Below are positions 1 to 11,676 of a DNA stretch of 64,000 nucleotides, piece by piece. The stretch's first letter is position 1. Each line of letters begins with the position of its first letter. Source of the stretch: Neoechinorhynchus agilis (lineage: Eukaryota; Acanthocephala); assembly GCA_051530055.1 (NCBI GenBank), contig CM121342.1, positions 1,984,001 to 2,048,000 on the forward strand, in the 5' to 3' direction. Made by a program: the position numbers and the translations under genes. The notes under the pieces were generated by a model. It made no database searches. It saw only the letters and a program-made list of their open reading frames with translations, and was not told the origin of the DNA.

Positions 1-579
1 GTTTCACTTGCAATCAACTCCGATAGTTCACCTTCGATCCGGTAAATTAGGATTTCAGGAACGTACATGTGCAGAGTTTTTAATAAAATCTAAAAATGAT
101 TGTTTTTAATTTTTCAAATACCTTCCAACCCAAAAAGATGCACAAACCTTGTCAACATTTGAACTGCTTGGCTGATTTGTAATTTTTAATCGCTCGAAAC
201 TGATTTCTTTGGACATCCAATGAAGTCCGTAATTCGGAGAATCCGGGTGCATATACTGTCCTTCGCTCACTGAAACCGATTGCTCGCCATTTCGAATCCA
301 TTCACCGCCGGAGTACTTCCATCTACTCCGATTTGCGTATTTAAGCTTTAGAAAAATTTTATAAATTGAGTTTGAATCGAGACCGCTGACAACAATTTTC
401 AGAGACGGAAACATTCTTCGACCTGAACGCGTGACTATCATCTCTGTTTTACATTCCGAAAATTCTTGCCATAGCTCTCGATTGCTCAATTCAATTTTTA
501 CGTTGTCCTCGTCCGACTTTGACCGCTTGGATTGGTTGCATTCAAGGGATTCGAGAGATCGTTTTCGCAATGAATTCAT
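1..579 (-). CDS. T-box transcription factor, copy 1 (runs off left edge)
   Basis: This is the first half of a gene for a T-box DNA-binding protein. On the minus strand the first coding exon is 579-148 and the second enters at 89 and leaves the window at base 1. The frame shows T-box landmarks in order: an LW..F core, TEMIVT, GRRMFP, a GLDSNS turn, RWKYSGGEW, HPDSPN, HWM and LKITN. It is the mirror image of the complete copy at 8867-10222, with the same amino acids over the shared exons; I saw one synonymous change in exon 2 and a few changes in the intron and upstream DNA. The start is the ATG of MNSLRKR, 8 nt after a TTTTAG acceptor. T-box proteins are nuclear developmental regulators; the subfamily cannot be named by eye because the sequence is divergent. 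Whether the left copy is complete cannot be judged here. Confidence 0.85.
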
Positions 580-797
580 GTTTCTGTCTAAAATCAAGAT
601 TTTCAGAAGATATTTCGACCTCAAAATATATTTCTGTAGTGGTCGACCGTAGTTAGTACGATCAAACACAGCTCGTAAATGGACCAATAAAAATCCGAGG
701 CCATAATTATGAGCAGTTGCTCAGCAAGAGCTGGCGCGCTTCGTGCTGTTTCTGCGTTTAATTAGGCTTTGAAAATGGAGATGTTAAAACCGGAAGA
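1..797. repeat. Left arm of inverted repeat carrying T-box copy 1
   Basis: Bases 1-797 are the reverse complement of 8649-9445 (paired coordinates sum to 9446). The match is almost perfect across the exons, drops towards base 797, and continues to the left beyond the window. The two arms place the two T-box genes head to head about 7.8 kb apart. Confidence 0.93.
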
Positions 798-1714
798 TTT
801 TAAACGTTAATTATTCTTTAAGAATTTTTATGCAAATCGGGCGTAATTTCCAGAGAAAATAATTATCCATTAACATCTTATACGAGTCGCAGGTTTAGAA
901 TCCATTTTAATCGATGATACGATGTCCTTTATTTATAGTGTCCAATCCTATAAACGATTTTTTTTCAATTATTACGAAAAAGATTAAGTTACTTTTAAAT
1001 CTGGAGCATCCATTATTATGGATTAAAACAATCGCCACTATTCAAAAAAATTATAACCAAGGATTTCGAAATTTATAGCAAATATTTTTTCAAACCCAAA
1101 GAACTTTAAAGTGTATAGTTCATGCAACATATTAGTGTCAAGACCCTAGTGGAAATCCGCTAACTATAAATGTTTTCGTGCTTATAAAGAACTAAGGTTT
1201 TACATCTCTGTTAAGTTCAGGAAAGCTATGAACATCGTTATGTTGTAATTTAGGAAGAATTGTGCTTTAATAATTAGCGATGCTGTCCAACGATTTTCTT
1301 TAATTCTTTTTATAATATTTTGAATGTAATTAAATATTTAAAATTGTTTTTAATATTTAAGATCATGTTATCGAACGTAAAAATGTCAATAAGTGAATTT
1401 ATAGTGTTTCATGCGTGAAAATGTAGAATAACTGAAAAGGGAGTGCAAAATGCACTTACGATAGTTGAAAACAGTTGATTTCATCTATTAACGATTTTAC
1501 CTATTTTTTGCCTCATGGCATCTTAGAATATGAATAAAATCTAAGTTCGGTAAACTGACTTGCTCTGAATCAGTACGTCAATATTTATTTTAAGTTTGGA
1601 ATCCTTATAAAGAGAAAATATTAATCGCAAACTGGAATATCAGAAATAATTTAATAGATCTGCAGTTATTTCGAGTTCTTTTGTGCATTAATTTAACTTT
1701 AATTTTTCAGTTCT
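798..1714. other. Gene-free AT-rich stretch
   Basis: I see no convincing coding frame, RNA gene or repeat boundary here. The DNA is AT-rich with scattered homopolymer runs. Confidence 0.6.
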
Positions 1715-1915
1715 GGATATCCGAGCTGCCGTTCTGGTTTAATGGTCGAAAGGACGGATATAGCATCCACTCGTTGCACAGCAATATGTTTTGTAGGAGG
1801 AAGTAATTCGTCTCAGTCTCTTGGACAATTGATTCACGAGGTATTGCGCCGCGATACCAAACTGCCCGAGTGTCTTGCCCGAGTGTCTCGACACCAAAGG
1901 GAGCGAGGAATAAAT
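1715..1915 (-). mobile_element. 3' end fragment of a LINE (RLE-like family)
   Basis: Read on the minus strand, this piece holds the late coding part of the LINE family seen at 52205-53165 and 54239-54500: a PFGVETLG peptide, then the conserved stretch that gives FLLQN, then the tail containing GGATG and CGTTGCACAGC blocks. It is a short, decayed copy with no open frame and no preserved flanking duplication that I can see. Confidence 0.75.
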
Positions 1916-2125
1916 TGTTGATCGTGGAAAAATTATTATAGTTGGTTGAACCGATGCAATGTTGATTTGTCACTCAAATGCAGATTCAAATCTCGCCGTA
2001 CTCAAGCATCGATTTTAACTTGGTAATATTTTCTCCTTATTGCTAAAAATCAACAGATTTGGCTTCGCGGAGCCTATCGAAACTTCATGGATTTCGAGCA
2101 TTTTAATGTCGTAATTTTAAGTTTG

Positions 2126-4113
2126 TGGAGTGAGCGTTCGTCATCAGGTTTATATGTGTATTCCTTCGCGACGCCTATAAATAAACACGTTTTTGGGGCG
2201 GTGGTTGAGGAACCACCGTGAAACTTTCATCCGTTCCATCCGATACCTTGCCACTCCATTTGGACACCATCGGCTCAGTTGAACATGTGATCGAGATACA
2301 CGGGCCGTTACTGCATGCAAAAGTTCAACGATTGCCACCTGACAAACTAAAGCTCGCCTTGTAGGAATTCCGAGAGATAGAGAAATTGGACGTCATAAGG
2401 CGATCCAACAGTTCATGGTCGTCCGCTTTACAAATGGTGCCTAAAGCTGATGGAGGTTGGAGACCCCGTGGAGGCTACAGGCGATTGAACGAAGTGACAA
2501 CGCCAGACAAGTATCCGGCACCGCGCATCCAGGATTTTACCTCCCGATTGGCAGGGAAAAGGACATTTTCGAAAGTCGATCTCGTCCGGATATTTCCTCG
2601 AAGGTCGAGCGTTCACCGTTTTCACTGACCAACGCCCATTGACTTTTGCGATTTCAAAGGTTTCTGATTCGTGGACGACGCGTCAACAACGACAACTCAA
2701 TTTTGTCTCGGAATTCACGACCAGCATTGAGCATGTAGCGGGTAAGGGCAATCTGGTAGCTGACGCGCTCTCAAGAATAAATACCTTGACAAGTATCAGT
2801 GACGGCATATCGTTCGAGGAAATGGCACACGATCAGCTAGCCGACTAGAATATTCAACAATATAGTAAAGCGAAACATCTTTACAATTGGAAGACGTGCC
2901 ATTCGACAAAGCACGACGAACTATACTTTGTGGCATTTCGACAGGTTGACACAGACCATTAGTGCCAACATCGTGGAGAAAACGAATATTCAATTCCGTT
3001 CATTAACTTTCCCACCCCGGAATCAACGCGACTCGCAAATTGGTTCGGGATTAAAAAAAATTGGCCAGGTTTATCGAAGGATATCAGTAACTGGGTGAAA
3101 ACATGTATCGATTGCCAACGATCTAAACTTCAACGACATATGCGAGCACCGCCGCCAACATTCGAACTTCCGTCTCGCCGCTTCGACAATGTCCACATTG
3201 ATTTGGTCGATCCGTTTCCTCCGTCACAAGGCTACAGTCGGTGGCCAGATGCGATCCCAGTGAGGAACACGGACGCGATCTCGTGTGCAAGGGCATTTAT
3301 TGGACACTGGACATCCCGTTTCGGAATACCTAAAGATCTCACTTCCAACCGTGGGTCGCAATTCATTTCGCAGTTGTAGGCAGCGGCAGCTAATCATCTC
3401 GGAATGAAACTACACCGCACCACCGCCTACCACCCTCAATCGAACGGAATGGTCGAGAGGTTCCATAGACATCTCAAATCGGCTTTGAAAGCTCACCTTC
3501 GCGGAAACAATTGGGCGGACGAACTCCCGTGGATTCTGCTAGGAATTCGAACGACGCCCAAATCCGATCTTGGATCGTCAGCGGCGGAGCACGTCCACGG
3601 CAGTCCAATCAGCGTCCCAGCCGATTTCCTCGATGTATCTTGGAACCAGGTCGAGCCACACGTCCACCTACATCGTCTACGCGAGAAAATACAATCGTTA
3701 GTTCCTGTTCCTATCGTGCATCATGGCAGGATAACAACGTTTATACCTCAATCTCTAAATCGAGCTTCGTTCGTTTTCGTCAGACGCAGGCATCCGGGGG
3801 AATCCGATACAAACCCCATATACGGGACCCTACAGAGTCTTTGAACGAAGCGATAAAATGTTCACGGTGGATATCGGAGGACGACCTGAGAATTTGTCAA
3901 TCTATCGGCTAAAGCAAGCCTACACCGAACCAACAGCGCCAGTCCAGCTCGCTCAGCCGCCAAAACGAGGACGACCTCCAAATCGTCCAATCGCATTGGA
4001 TATTAAACTTCTTCGGGGAGCTGTGTGGAGTGAGCGTTCGTCATCAGGTTTATATGTGTATTCCTTCGCGACGCCTATAAATAAACAAGTTTTTGCGCGG
4101 TGGTGAAAAAACC
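2126..4113 (+). mobile_element. Ty3/gypsy LTR retrotransposon fossil (pol region)
   Basis: This is a heavily decayed Ty3/gypsy-type element. In order there are a reverse transcriptase segment (about 2386-2625, with KADGGWR and APRIQDF), an RNase H segment (about 2639-2848, ending in the family's VADALSR), and integrase segments (about 3095-3844, with the zinc-binding end, the core and an AYHPQSNG..ER block). A repeat of about 90 bp, starting TGTGGAGTGAGCG and ending in a GGTGGTT hairpin, stands before the pol remains (2126-2220) and again after them (4023-4113), so it is probably what is left of the LTRs. The element has lost much of its interior and carries many breaks; it is old and inactive. 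Confidence 0.85.
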
Positions 4114-4870
4114 ACCGATGTCCATTTTTCCCGTTACAATACTACATCCTATCGACAAAAAGTAAACGGGCAATGCGAGAGACTTAACGCCATCTTGTGG
4201 AAAACTATTTTGGATTGTATTAAGAGTCGGCGGGAAATCAATAACGACCTGGCACGACGCGCTTATTCTGGCACACGCCGGTATAAGATCATTATTATGC
4301 ACCAGCACCGGTAAGACGCCTCATGAAAGAATGTTCAGTTTTGAGTGGAGAGTTCCGCTAAATATCACCCTTCCTCAATGGTTACGTGATGGAGAATCTG
4401 CGTGGCTCAAGAGCGGCCATCCAACGAGCAAAAACGAACGCTCGACAAAAAAGGTTAATCTGGTCGAAGCCAATGAAAAATATTCAGTTGTGGAATATCC
4501 CGACGGTCGCGTTGACAAAGTTTCCACCTTCCATTAATGCGCCAATTGAAGATAAGGATTCAACAAATGATTCGAACGTGGATGTAGGTACTCCTGACGC
4601 GCCTTCGAGTGAATTGACGCCCTTGAAGGTTTCTAAGGTGATTAATCAAAATGGTCAATTAGTTCGTCTCTCCTGTCGATTTTCTTCATGAGACTTGCCG
4701 AAGGTTGTTATAGAATATCGACCCACGGGCATCACCATTATTTAGTGGCGTTACTATTATTTTCATCATAACGTTACAACGTGTGTGCAAGTGTTTAGTT
4801 TTGCCAGTGTGTTTTCTATTCAATAAAACCTCTTAATGGTCATCACAACAACGAACCACACGCTCACACT
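4114..4870 (+). mobile_element. Second Ty3/gypsy fossil, integrase end
   Basis: Directly after the second repeat of the preceding element lies the integrase end of a different Ty3/gypsy lineage: an NGQCERLN block, then a region matching the family's C-terminal part (TPHERMF, LVEAN.KYSVVEYPDG). The two fossils abut, which suggests one inserted beside or into the other. An AATAAAA-containing stretch near 4820-4830 may be the end of its transcript unit. It is fragmentary, with several breaks. Confidence 0.75.
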
Positions 4871-5196
4871 ATAACACGACACCAAGTGCCAAATAATTAC
4901 CATGTAACGAGTGTTTTTTCGTTGTCATTCGGTACTTCCATTAAGAAAGTCGTGAAATTGTCAGTTTGTATACTCAAATCAGCTTTTGAATTTGGTCAAG
5001 AGAAATTACAAGCCGCAGTCATCTTTACCCTGATGGCATTTTCTTGCTGGATTGCGATGCTAATATTCTGGTGGAACTAACCGGCCGAACGAGGGTTCGT
5101 GAAAATCCCCATACGTCTTCTGATAATAATAATAATAATAACACGTTTATTTGTTATATAAAAATGTTGATATGTGAGGTACCGGGGAATGTGATC

Positions 5197-5300
5197 GGAA
5201 TTATTGTTTAGAAGTCTACACCCGCAGTGGATCCGACGAGGTTCCAAACGTCTTTAATAAATAATCATTTACTGCGGGTGTAGAGCTAAACAATAATTCC
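5197..5300 (+). repeat. Palindromic repeat, hammerhead-like family A, copy 1
   Basis: A 32-nt arm (5197-5228, GGAATTATTG through CCCGCAGT) pairs with 5271-5300 (ACTGCGGGTG through ACAATAATTCC) with few mismatches. The centre holds GACGAGGTTC, a diverged GAAAC box and ACGTC followed by TTTAATAAA, as in the best family A copy at 32336-32480. The CTGATGA box is not preserved here. A short TAATAATAA microsatellite lies just upstream (about 5124-5142). Confidence 0.8.
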
Positions 5301-5895
5301 ACGTTTATTTGTCAATTAAAAAAGAATTGGACCCATTTCCCCCTTGGGGCCTCATGAACCTTGAGTTCAGAGTTGCTCATTGAATGCCGTTGCTGATTTT
5401 TTACGGGATTACAGGTCCGGTCGAGTGGGGGAAAGTTAGTGCTTATTGTTTGTAGAAACGTTTGTCAGGTCGGTTCCTTCCTCAGTTCATTTCGGGAAAG
5501 AAGCAGAGGTAAAAGCAGATACGCGGTAAAGGAAAAACGGGAATTGGGATTGCGAGTATTGTGCTCGTGTGAAAAGGGGGATAAAATATGGTAAAAATCG
5601 TAGTGGTAGGGTTGGGAGGCGTTTTGATTGTTTGTTGAAAATCTTATAAAGGAATTTGGCGAGAGGGGGAAATCAACTGGTCAAATTTTAGGGGTTCTTC
5701 TTTGAAATGTTTCAAGGCGATTTATGAATTGGTTAGTTTGCAAAAGACTATATAACCGTAGGTGAATTAAGGTAAAATAAAGCTATAGTAAAATTTGAAG
5801 AGGGCGGGCGATTGGACTCCTAAATGTCGGATTCGTTTGACGACGTAATTTTTTAAAGGTATGACGAGAGAGGTTTAAGTTCCCTTAAGAAAATA

Positions 5896-6260
5896 TTAAA
5901 AGGAAGGAGTGACAGGACGGTACCGTGAGATACGATTTTTGTGAGGGATTTGATGAGCAAGGAGGTAGCCTGGCAGTGAATGTATCGTTGGCGATTGTGA
6001 AGATAGGTAGACAGCCAGTGGATCTGTCATGAGTTTAGACCGAAATCGGAACAAACCTGAAGAAGTAGTCGATGGTCTACTGAGTCGAATGTTTTCGATG
6101 AGTCCATTAGAACGAGAAAGGTGAAGTAGGGGTTGGTTATTTTCGAGCTTGTGTAGGAGCGTCTCGTAAATGCAAAGTAAGACATCCGTTGCCGGAAATT
6201 TGGGTCGGAAGCGAAATTGTAAGGGCGATTGTTTGTTGTTGAGAAGTAGTTTCAGCGCCG
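5896..6260 (-). mobile_element. LINE reverse transcriptase fragment (Jockey/CR1-like)
   Basis: The minus strand encodes a peptide with the start of a LINE reverse transcriptase: QFRFRPKFPATDVLL, then an ETLLHKLENNQP stretch, and in neighbouring frames weak remains of the following motif and of a W..YL region. It lacks the catalytic YxDD part and is frameshifted, so it is a dead fragment. It belongs to a different LINE group from the RLE-like family elsewhere in the window. Confidence 0.7.
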
Positions 6261-8648
6261 CTCCGAAAATTACGAAGTTTAAATCCGCGCACATTTCTCT
6301 ACATTTTAGACATTTCTTTTGCTATGCTGCTGTCGCCATTGATCTCGGATCTCTCCGCGCAATATTGTCGGAGGACTTGGCGGATGATTTGCGTCCCATA
6401 AGGGGCATTTTCCTCAGGCCCAAGGAGAAATCAGTCACACCGTCCGTCGTCCGATCTGAAAGATTGATAGGCTTCAAGATATTGGGAGCGTTGATCGAAG
6501 TCAGCGCCCTACCGTTGATCATTTTCATGTCGGCGTGTGGCACAAGGCGATTAGAAGAGTTTCGTCGCACTGCTGGAATCGCTTTAAACCACGCGCAAAA
6601 CTCCTTAGTTGAGCATGCGATCAGTCTCGTCCGGGAGTTTATGTAATTATATTGAAAACTTTCAATTATTTACTTGGTAAAAAGTTTGATATTCACTCTT
6701 TCTGCGTTTGTGCCAAATCCAACGTATTTTTAGAAAAATTAATCCATTTACATATTCATTGGTTTATACCATTTTTAGTTTTCAAGCACTAATGCCAGCA
6801 CAGTATCTTCTTTTCCATTTAAAATCTGGTCTTTTGTTTAAGACTGCTGGCGTGACGTATACTCACGAACGGCGAAGTTTTTCTGAACTGATTTAGAGAA
6901 TTTGATTGCAGCAATTTTTAGTACACCGATGATGAGCGGACAAAATGCTGTTTTTAAATATTTTAGTATGATACTTTTATCTTTTTATTACAAGTCGAGA
7001 AAATGTCCGCAAGTTTTCGATGGCTGATCAATAAGACCCTTTCGAAGAAATAAGAAATCTTTGGGCGAGAAGCAGATGAGTGAGAAACCTTGCTTCAGAA
7101 TGAAATGAGCATTTCGAAGTTTCTTGAACGGTGCCGTTATTTCTGGTTTTTGTTTTTTATATCTTTTTAAGCGCATTTCTTGCTCTTTTATTTCACCATC
7201 GGCGATTTAAACAACGCTTTCGTTCTTCCTTTACACGTTTTTTTAAATTTAATCATTTATCTGAGGTCATTAAAACTAAATCGTTTTATTTGATTTGATG
7301 AAAAAAATATATTAATCGGCCTCTTCAAAATGTAATCTAAAACTCCACATATTCCCTTTTCTATAAAGCTATATTGATCCATAAATTTTGTTGGAATTGA
7401 TATTTACGACGACTATGGCACGATTTGCTGTCAAGTGGATTTGTGATGATCATACATTTTAAATCTCTTAGTAAAGTGTCGTTTTTTGTGTTTAAAATTC
7501 TCGAGTACTTCTGAAATGTACATTTCAAAACACTCTAAACACTTTATTAAGGATTTCATTTAGATATTTTCATCGCTATATGTCGTGAAATTAAAACGTA
7601 AATGTCAAACAAACGATTAGTCAATCTCTAGAACACTTCACTCGATAATATCTACGATGAACGTTGACTTTAGAAGAGTTAGTCATATTAGTTATGAGTT
7701 ATGAACCAAGATAGCAGAATATTAAAAAAACTCGAAATGGTTGGGCGAACTGTGGAAAATTAGATTGTGAAACCATAAATTCGTTATTTTACAATTGTTA
7801 TTATTTTGGTCGATCATAAACACCCGCGAGGGACATTATCAATTCAAATCTAACAAATATACACGTAAGGTCATAATCACACGAAATGATTGTTTTAGTT
7901 TTTACTCGGGAACCCGGGATCGTCATCTTTGTATGCTGCCTCCCTGGATGGATTTTGACTCTGTTCCTTGCAGAGAACTTCGGTTTTAACGAATCCAATT
8001 AAATGTGGAGTTTGGTTTTGAATTTGTATCGCCACATCGAAAAGCGTACTTGTGTTCAAGGAGACGGGTTTCTTTGAACAACTCATTTTCACCTACGTAA
8101 AACCTTGATAGTCCGAGTACCCTTTTTGCTATTGGCGAGAATCAAGTATTTCGAATTTCCAAGTGTTCTGCGTAAAATATTGGAGCAAATATCACCAATC
8201 TGAATTCAGATCGGATAAAGGCCACTGCTGAATTTTCCATTAGTCGATTGGATCGGTATACATCTCTTGCTTATAAGCCTATCGCATCGCCTAATCCAGG
8301 TATTACCTTTTTTCTACATGTTCTTAATATTATCGATCTCACGATTTCTCTCATGATCAATAGAGGCGAGTTAGTTTTCCATGATGTGCTTTGCAAACAG
8401 ATTCCAGGTTTACGGTATATGGAAGTGTTTATAGCCAAGAAAATAGCTGCGATCACAACCCGCGAAAGCGCAATAAGTTAATTTTTCAAAAAATTAAGAA
8501 TATAGCTAGAATTTTATAAAATACTTCTTAGTTTGTAGCAGTTTCAATATATGAGGCAATTACGATAATTATTGCCGTCAAATCTCCAAGGAATCCTTAA
8601 TGAAACGTTAGGCTTTTAAATTTGGTTAGTACGAATAGAGACAAATTC
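6261..8648. other. Gene-poor spacer between T-box arms
   Basis: There are open frames of 60-160 codons here (for example 6170-6646 on plus, 6322-6570 on minus, 8248-8481 on plus) but none shows a motif I recognise, and the first overlaps antisense LINE remains. The 6322-6570 minus frame is the least AT-biased and could be an old transposon ORF. I see no tRNA, rRNA or tandem repeat. Confidence 0.5.
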
Positions 8649-9445
8649 TCTTCCGGTTTTAACACCTCTATTTTCAAAGCGTAATTAAACGCAGAAACAG
8701 CACGAAGCGCGCCAGCTCTTGCTGAGCAACTGCTCATAATTATGGCCTCGGATTTTTATTGGTCCATTTACGAGCTGTGTTTGATCGTACTGACTACGGT
8801 CGACCACTACAGAAATATATTTTGAGGTCGAAATATCTTCTGAAAATCTTGATTTTAGACAGAAACATGAATTCATTGCGAAAACGATCTCTCGAATCCC
8901 TTGAATGCAACCAATCCAAGCGGTCAAAGTCGGACGAGGACAACGTAAAAATTGAATTGAGCAATCGAGAGCTATGGCAAGAATTTTCGGAATGTAAAAC
9001 AGAGATGATAGTCACGCGTTCAGGTCGAAGAATGTTTCCGTCTCTGAAAATTGTTGTCAGCGGTCTCGATTCAAACTCAATTTATAAAATTTTTCTAAAG
9101 CTTAAATACGCAAATCGGAGTAGATGGAAGTACTCCGGCGGTGAATGGATTCGAAATGGCGAGCAATCGGTTTCAGTGAGCGAAGGACAGTATATGCACC
9201 CGGATTCTCCGAATTACGGACTTCATTGGATGTCCAAAGAAATCAGTTTCGAGCGATTAAAAATTACAAATCAGCCAAGCAGTTCAAATGTTGACAAGGT
9301 TTGTGCATCTTTTTGGGTTAAAAGGTATTTGAAAAATTAAAAACAATCATTTTTAGATTTTATTAAAAACCCTGCACATGTACGTTCCTGAAATCCTAAT
9401 TTACCGGATCGAAGGTGAACTATCGGAGTTGATTGCAAGTGAAAC
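8649..9445. repeat. Right arm of inverted repeat carrying T-box copy 2
   Basis: This is the reverse complement of 1-797. Differences I can see lie in the upstream non-coding part (a cluster near 8649-8690), two adjacent bases in the first intron, and one synonymous site in exon 2. The arm's true right end is unknown, because the left arm is cut by the window edge. Confidence 0.93.
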
Positions 9446-10222
9446 AATTGCGCTGTCAAAATTTTTATGTGTAACGGCTTATCAAAACGAAAATGTATTG
9501 TTTATTTGATCATTGCATCGTTTTACAGAAACGTTATAGATAACAAATCTTAAAATAAAGCATAATCCGTTCGCCAAAGCATTTGCGGAACCCAAAAGAA
9601 GGTTTGAATTTTATTTTCGAAAATTATCCTAATTTTCCCTTACACATTTTAGTTTAACTAACGACACAAACACTATGCAGCCAATCAGAAAACGGCAAAA
9701 AACAGGTTCGTGTTCAAATTGATTTTTTATTAGTCTCTTTTGTTTGTGTTCCCATTAACTGTTGAAATACAAACAAATAAAGGCGAACTCCCGTACAGTA
9801 TTGATTGCCGTTTTACGATGCCGTAAATGCTTTTGATCTTAACTCACTGCGAAATGTGAGCTTTCCCATTGACCCATAAATTAAAAGAAGCCGGCGGTCA
9901 AGAAGATTAATCAAAAGTGACAGAGATTTAAGCAATTTTTTGATTTTTAGACCTTCAATTTGAAATGTCTTGCAATCCACAATTTGTGCAATACAAGCAG
10001 GATCCATACCTTGGTCCGTCAACGCAATACGATTATATTTCTTATTATCCGCCAGCTCATTACCAGCAATCTTCGATGGCACCAGTGACGTCATATTATC
10101 AGTACGGTCCTCGAGGTGAGAATTCGTTTACTCCTTTTCAGGTACAGGCACAATTCGTGCAACCGGTCCAACAGTCAATAAATCAATATCACAAATACGA
10201 ATATTACAATTTTAATAGTTGA
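8867..10222 (+). CDS. T-box transcription factor, copy 2 (complete)
   Basis: This is a complete T-box gene, predicted to encode a nuclear DNA-binding protein of about 318 residues. Exons by eye: 8867-9298, 9357-9494, 9540-9601, 9653-9705 and 9951-10222; the summed length is in frame. Exon 1 carries TEMIVT, GRRMFP, RWKYSGGEW and HPDSPN. Exon 2 carries the LLKTLHMYVP strand and the family's VTAYQNE signature. Exon 3 carries LKIKHNPFAKAF, the usual end of the T-box. Exons 4-5 encode a basic RKRQK stretch and a Tyr/Gln/Pro-rich tail. The T-box fills most of the protein, with only about 30 residues before it. The ATG follows a TTTTAG acceptor by 8 nt, which suggests a trans-spliced or 5'-UTR-spliced start. 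An AATAAA lies shortly after the stop. Subfamily unassigned; such divergent T-box paralogues are common in nematodes. Confidence 0.9.
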
Positions 10223-11676
10223 TTTTAATTTTTCAAGTTTTTAATAAAATATTTTAAAATACATTACTTTGCTATTCGGGATTATGATCACAATTATTCC
10301 AATTTAATATTATATTCGTTGCGATTTTTTTATCGCAAATGAATTTTAAGAATATTAAAGTCGAAATCTGAACGCAGGTACGACAAATAATGCTCAAGAT
10401 GGTTGATATTAGTTAATGAAATTTATTATCGTTCGATTTAACTTCCTATGAATTGTTAGACACTAGAAAAATCATTGAAGGTGACCAGCGTGTTTTAATC
10501 ACAACTTAAACTTATCACTAATAATAGCATACATCGGAAATCGATTAATTATGTCAGCCTAGAAATTCTTTAACCCTACTTCGGTTCAACTAAGAGGAGT
10601 TGTCTAAATTTTTATTATGTACTTTTCGAATTATTATTTATATTCCTAAAGCGATATTAATTGCGAACAAGTTTAAAGACTTGGAATTACACAAAAAATT
10701 GAGAAATTTTAAAGAAATCATTAACGATTAATATTTATACTTGCAATCCTATAATCCACTGTCTACATTCAACTAAATCATCGATAGTGGAACTTACGTT
10801 ATAATAACTTTCGAACAATGACTGATGAGGCGAGGTTCCTCGGCAAACATTTCCAATAAATCAAATATATTGTGACCGGGATTATTTTTATCAAAAGTAT
10901 AATTAAACTAGATGACCCGAATTTTATTCTCCAATCGCAATGCATTTGTATATCTTAAGTGTACATTCATAGTGTCAAAATATTTTTAAACTTTCGAAAG
11001 TGCAATCTTTCCTCTGTAATTATTTTCCAACAAATAAGATAACCGCTATAAAATTAAGTAGGTCATATCGACTGCACTTTTTATCCGTATATTTTCAGTC
11101 TTGATGCCTTCGGACATACAAACTGAGACAAATTTTTAAACTTATTCACACTTAAAAGGACAAGATTGATCACTTGAATAAAAATAGTGCGAATGTTCTA
11201 TCTTTAACTATTCATTGCGATCTAAAAATTACAAATATTTAGTTAAACTTGCGAAAATAATAATATCTCATTTTTATCTGCGTGGTGCTGATCAAACAAA
11301 ATCGTTGTAGAGATTCAAATTCAAAACAAAAATACGTCTGCAATTAATTATATAATTTTCGAAAACTATTACGTAATTTTATTGGGAAACATTTCCAGCT
11401 AAAATAATAGCGTTGTAACGGTTTATGTAATGATCACGAAATTTGGACCCAATAAACATTAGAATATTTACTTCGCGCACGAACACATCGGTCTAAATAT
11501 TCTATATCTAGGAATTAACACGTAAGTTTAACCGCCTGCTTCTCCCATTGATTGGTAAAAAAATTAATAAACAGTAATTGGTTACTATCAAAAATAATTC
11601 CAACTTAAAATTTATCGTATCTCTATTTTCTTACTAAAGAAATCCCTTCTCAAGTGCGCTTTTTCATTCGCAGATA
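10223..11676. other. Gene-free AT-rich intergenic stretch
   Basis: After the T-box polyadenylation signal (AATAAA near 10242) I find no coding frame, RNA gene or repeat. The last bases form a splice acceptor (TTTTCATTCGCAG) just before the next gene. Confidence 0.6.

Noticed and set aside
8759-8866. An N-terminal extension of the T-box frame
   Set aside because: The frame is open upstream but has no ATG there and includes a TTTTAG acceptor; the two copies also differ by an amino-acid change only in that part.
1-9445. The inverted duplications as pure assembly artefacts
   Set aside because: Not excluded, but the spacers are unique, the arms differ at several sites, and two independent loci show it; a simple read-palindrome artefact would give identical arms with little or no spacer.
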